Origin: JBKBYG01 sp046313435
GTDB lineage: Bacteria > Pseudomonadota > Alphaproteobacteria > Rickettsiales > Arcanibacteraceae
Length of the DNA: 35,587 nt
Reading direction: 5' to 3'
NCBI GenBank assembly: GCA_046313435.1
Contig: JBKBYG010000015.1
Coordinates: 1 to 35,587, forward strand
Shown here: one piece after another, positions 35,037 through 35,587 of the stretch
Numbering within the stretch: the stretch's first letter is position 1
How the letters are laid out: every line of letters starts with the position of its first letter
Position numbers and translations under genes: made by a program
The notes under the pieces: model-generated
Told to the model about the DNA's origin: nothing
Seen by the model: the letters and a program-made list of their open reading frames with translations, nothing else
The model's database searches: none

Positions 35037-35587
35037 TTATAAATTACTATAATTTATATTTTTAATGTTACATGCAGCTTTGACGGTATTTTCAAGTAGA
35101 CAGGCTATTGTCATTGGCCCTACTCCTCCTGGTACTGGGGTAATATAACCGGCTATTTCTTGTACATTCTTAAAATCAACATCTCCAACAAGCTGATTAT
35201 TTTCGTCCCTATTTATACCCACATCAATTACAATACTATTATTTTTAATAAATTCTTTTTTAATTAATCTCGGTACTCCTACTGCAGCAATAACAATATC
35301 AGCCTCTTTTAATTCAATTGACAAATTCTTTGTTTTAGAATGGACTATAGTAACTGTACAATCCTCATTTAACAAGAGATTAGCGACAGGTTTTCCTACA
35401 ATATTTGAGCGTCCCACTATAACAGCTTTAAGCCCAGCGAGATCGGGCTTAACTGTTTTAATAAGTTTTACACATCCGATAGCTGTTGCAGCAACAAGCC
35501 CATTTAAACCTTTGACCAATTTTCCTACATTAGCATCATGAAAACCATCAACATCTTTATTAACATCTACAGAATTAATAATTAGAT
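35037..35587 (-). CDS. folD: Methylenetetrahydrofolate dehydrogenase/cyclohydrolase FolD, N-terminus outside window
   Basis: Bifunctional one-carbon enzyme converting 5,10-methylene-THF to 10-formyl-THF with NADP+. The frame is open to the right edge, so the N-terminal part with the catalytic lysine is missing; about 183 residues are present. Signatures are DVDGFHDANVGKL near the edge, the Rossmann segment VIVGRSNIVGKPVANLL, CTVTIVHSKTKNL, ADIVIAAVGVP and the C-terminal TPVPGGVGPMTIACLLENT. In the loop that normally reads PCTP after the DGFH motif, this protein has AATA (NGLVAATAIGC). A Leu codon TTG at 35519 is internal, not a start. Confidence 0.93.
   Translation of the reverse strand, partial: LIINSVDVNKDVDGFHDANVGKLVKGLNGLVAATAIGCVKLIKTVKPDLAGLKAVIVGRSNIVGKPVANLLLNEDCTVTIVHSKTKNLSIELKEADIVIAAVGVPRLIKKEFIKNNSIVIDVGINRDENNQLVGDVDFKNVQEIAGYITPVPGGVGPMTIACLLENTVKAACNIKNINYSNL

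Noticed and set aside
35037..35519. Treating folD as a complete 160-residue gene starting at 35519
   Set aside because: The codon there is an internal TTG; the frame continues to the edge with the conserved DVDGFH segment.

Overview
The window is AT-rich, gene-dense bacterial DNA with short intergenic gaps. Several features point to an obligately intracellular Rickettsiales bacterium, plausibly a Midichloriaceae-type relative that keeps flagellar genes. These are a Rickettsiales-like set of metabolic genes (ubiG, lysC, aspartate aminotransferase, folD, scoAB), an MlaE/MlaF lipid transporter pair, an HIG1-domain protein of mitochondrial type, a flagellar flgA, and an excess of ankyrin, coiled-coil and other effector-like proteins. 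The lineage is inferred from gene content only. I see no tRNA, rRNA, CRISPR array, transposase or phage gene.

Layout. 1-691: 3' -truncated ankyrin protein (minus). 897-4966: ubiG (minus), then lysC, a nitronate monooxygenase-like gene and an M23 peptidase lipoprotein (plus, tightly packed). 5172-6896: protein made largely of ten 33-residue helical repeats. 6944-7642: type IV pilin-like protein (minus). 7643-8053: long spacer with a palindromic element. 8054-11761: mlaE, mlaF and a fused adenosine deaminase-like/Rossmann (SLOG-like) protein. 11768-15694: two large unknown proteins (minus), probably secreted effectors. 15791-17124: scoA-scoB. 17312-20251: glycerophosphodiesterase, ArnT-like glycosyltransferase, class II aldolase/adducin protein. 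20450-22648: ankyrin protein with a 15-residue repeat insert. 22655-24315: TPR-methyltransferase and flgA (minus, overlapping). 24427-26165: aspartate aminotransferase and a DEDDh exoribonuclease. 26434-28095: conserved protein of unknown function coupled to a CDF zinc exporter. 28447-30054: long coiled-coil protein followed by a clear terminator. 30222-34805: giant protein with 28 unusual 30-residue ankyrin-type repeats. 34837-35025: HIG1 protein. 35037-35587: folD, cut by the window edge.

How it fits together. Core metabolism (lysine/diaminopimelate, one-carbon, ubiquinone, ketone-body CoA transfer) and envelope upkeep (Mla, M23 peptidase, lipid A-type sugar transfer) are interleaved with at least six large proteins built from repeats or coiled coils, the usual form of host-interaction effectors. 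The two most unusual items are the deaminase/Rossmann fusion at 9611-11761, which keeps its metal ligands but has lost the second Asp of the Asp-Asp pair, and the ten-copy 33-residue repeat protein at 5172-6896, whose hairpin pattern recalls TALE/mTERF-type solenoids.
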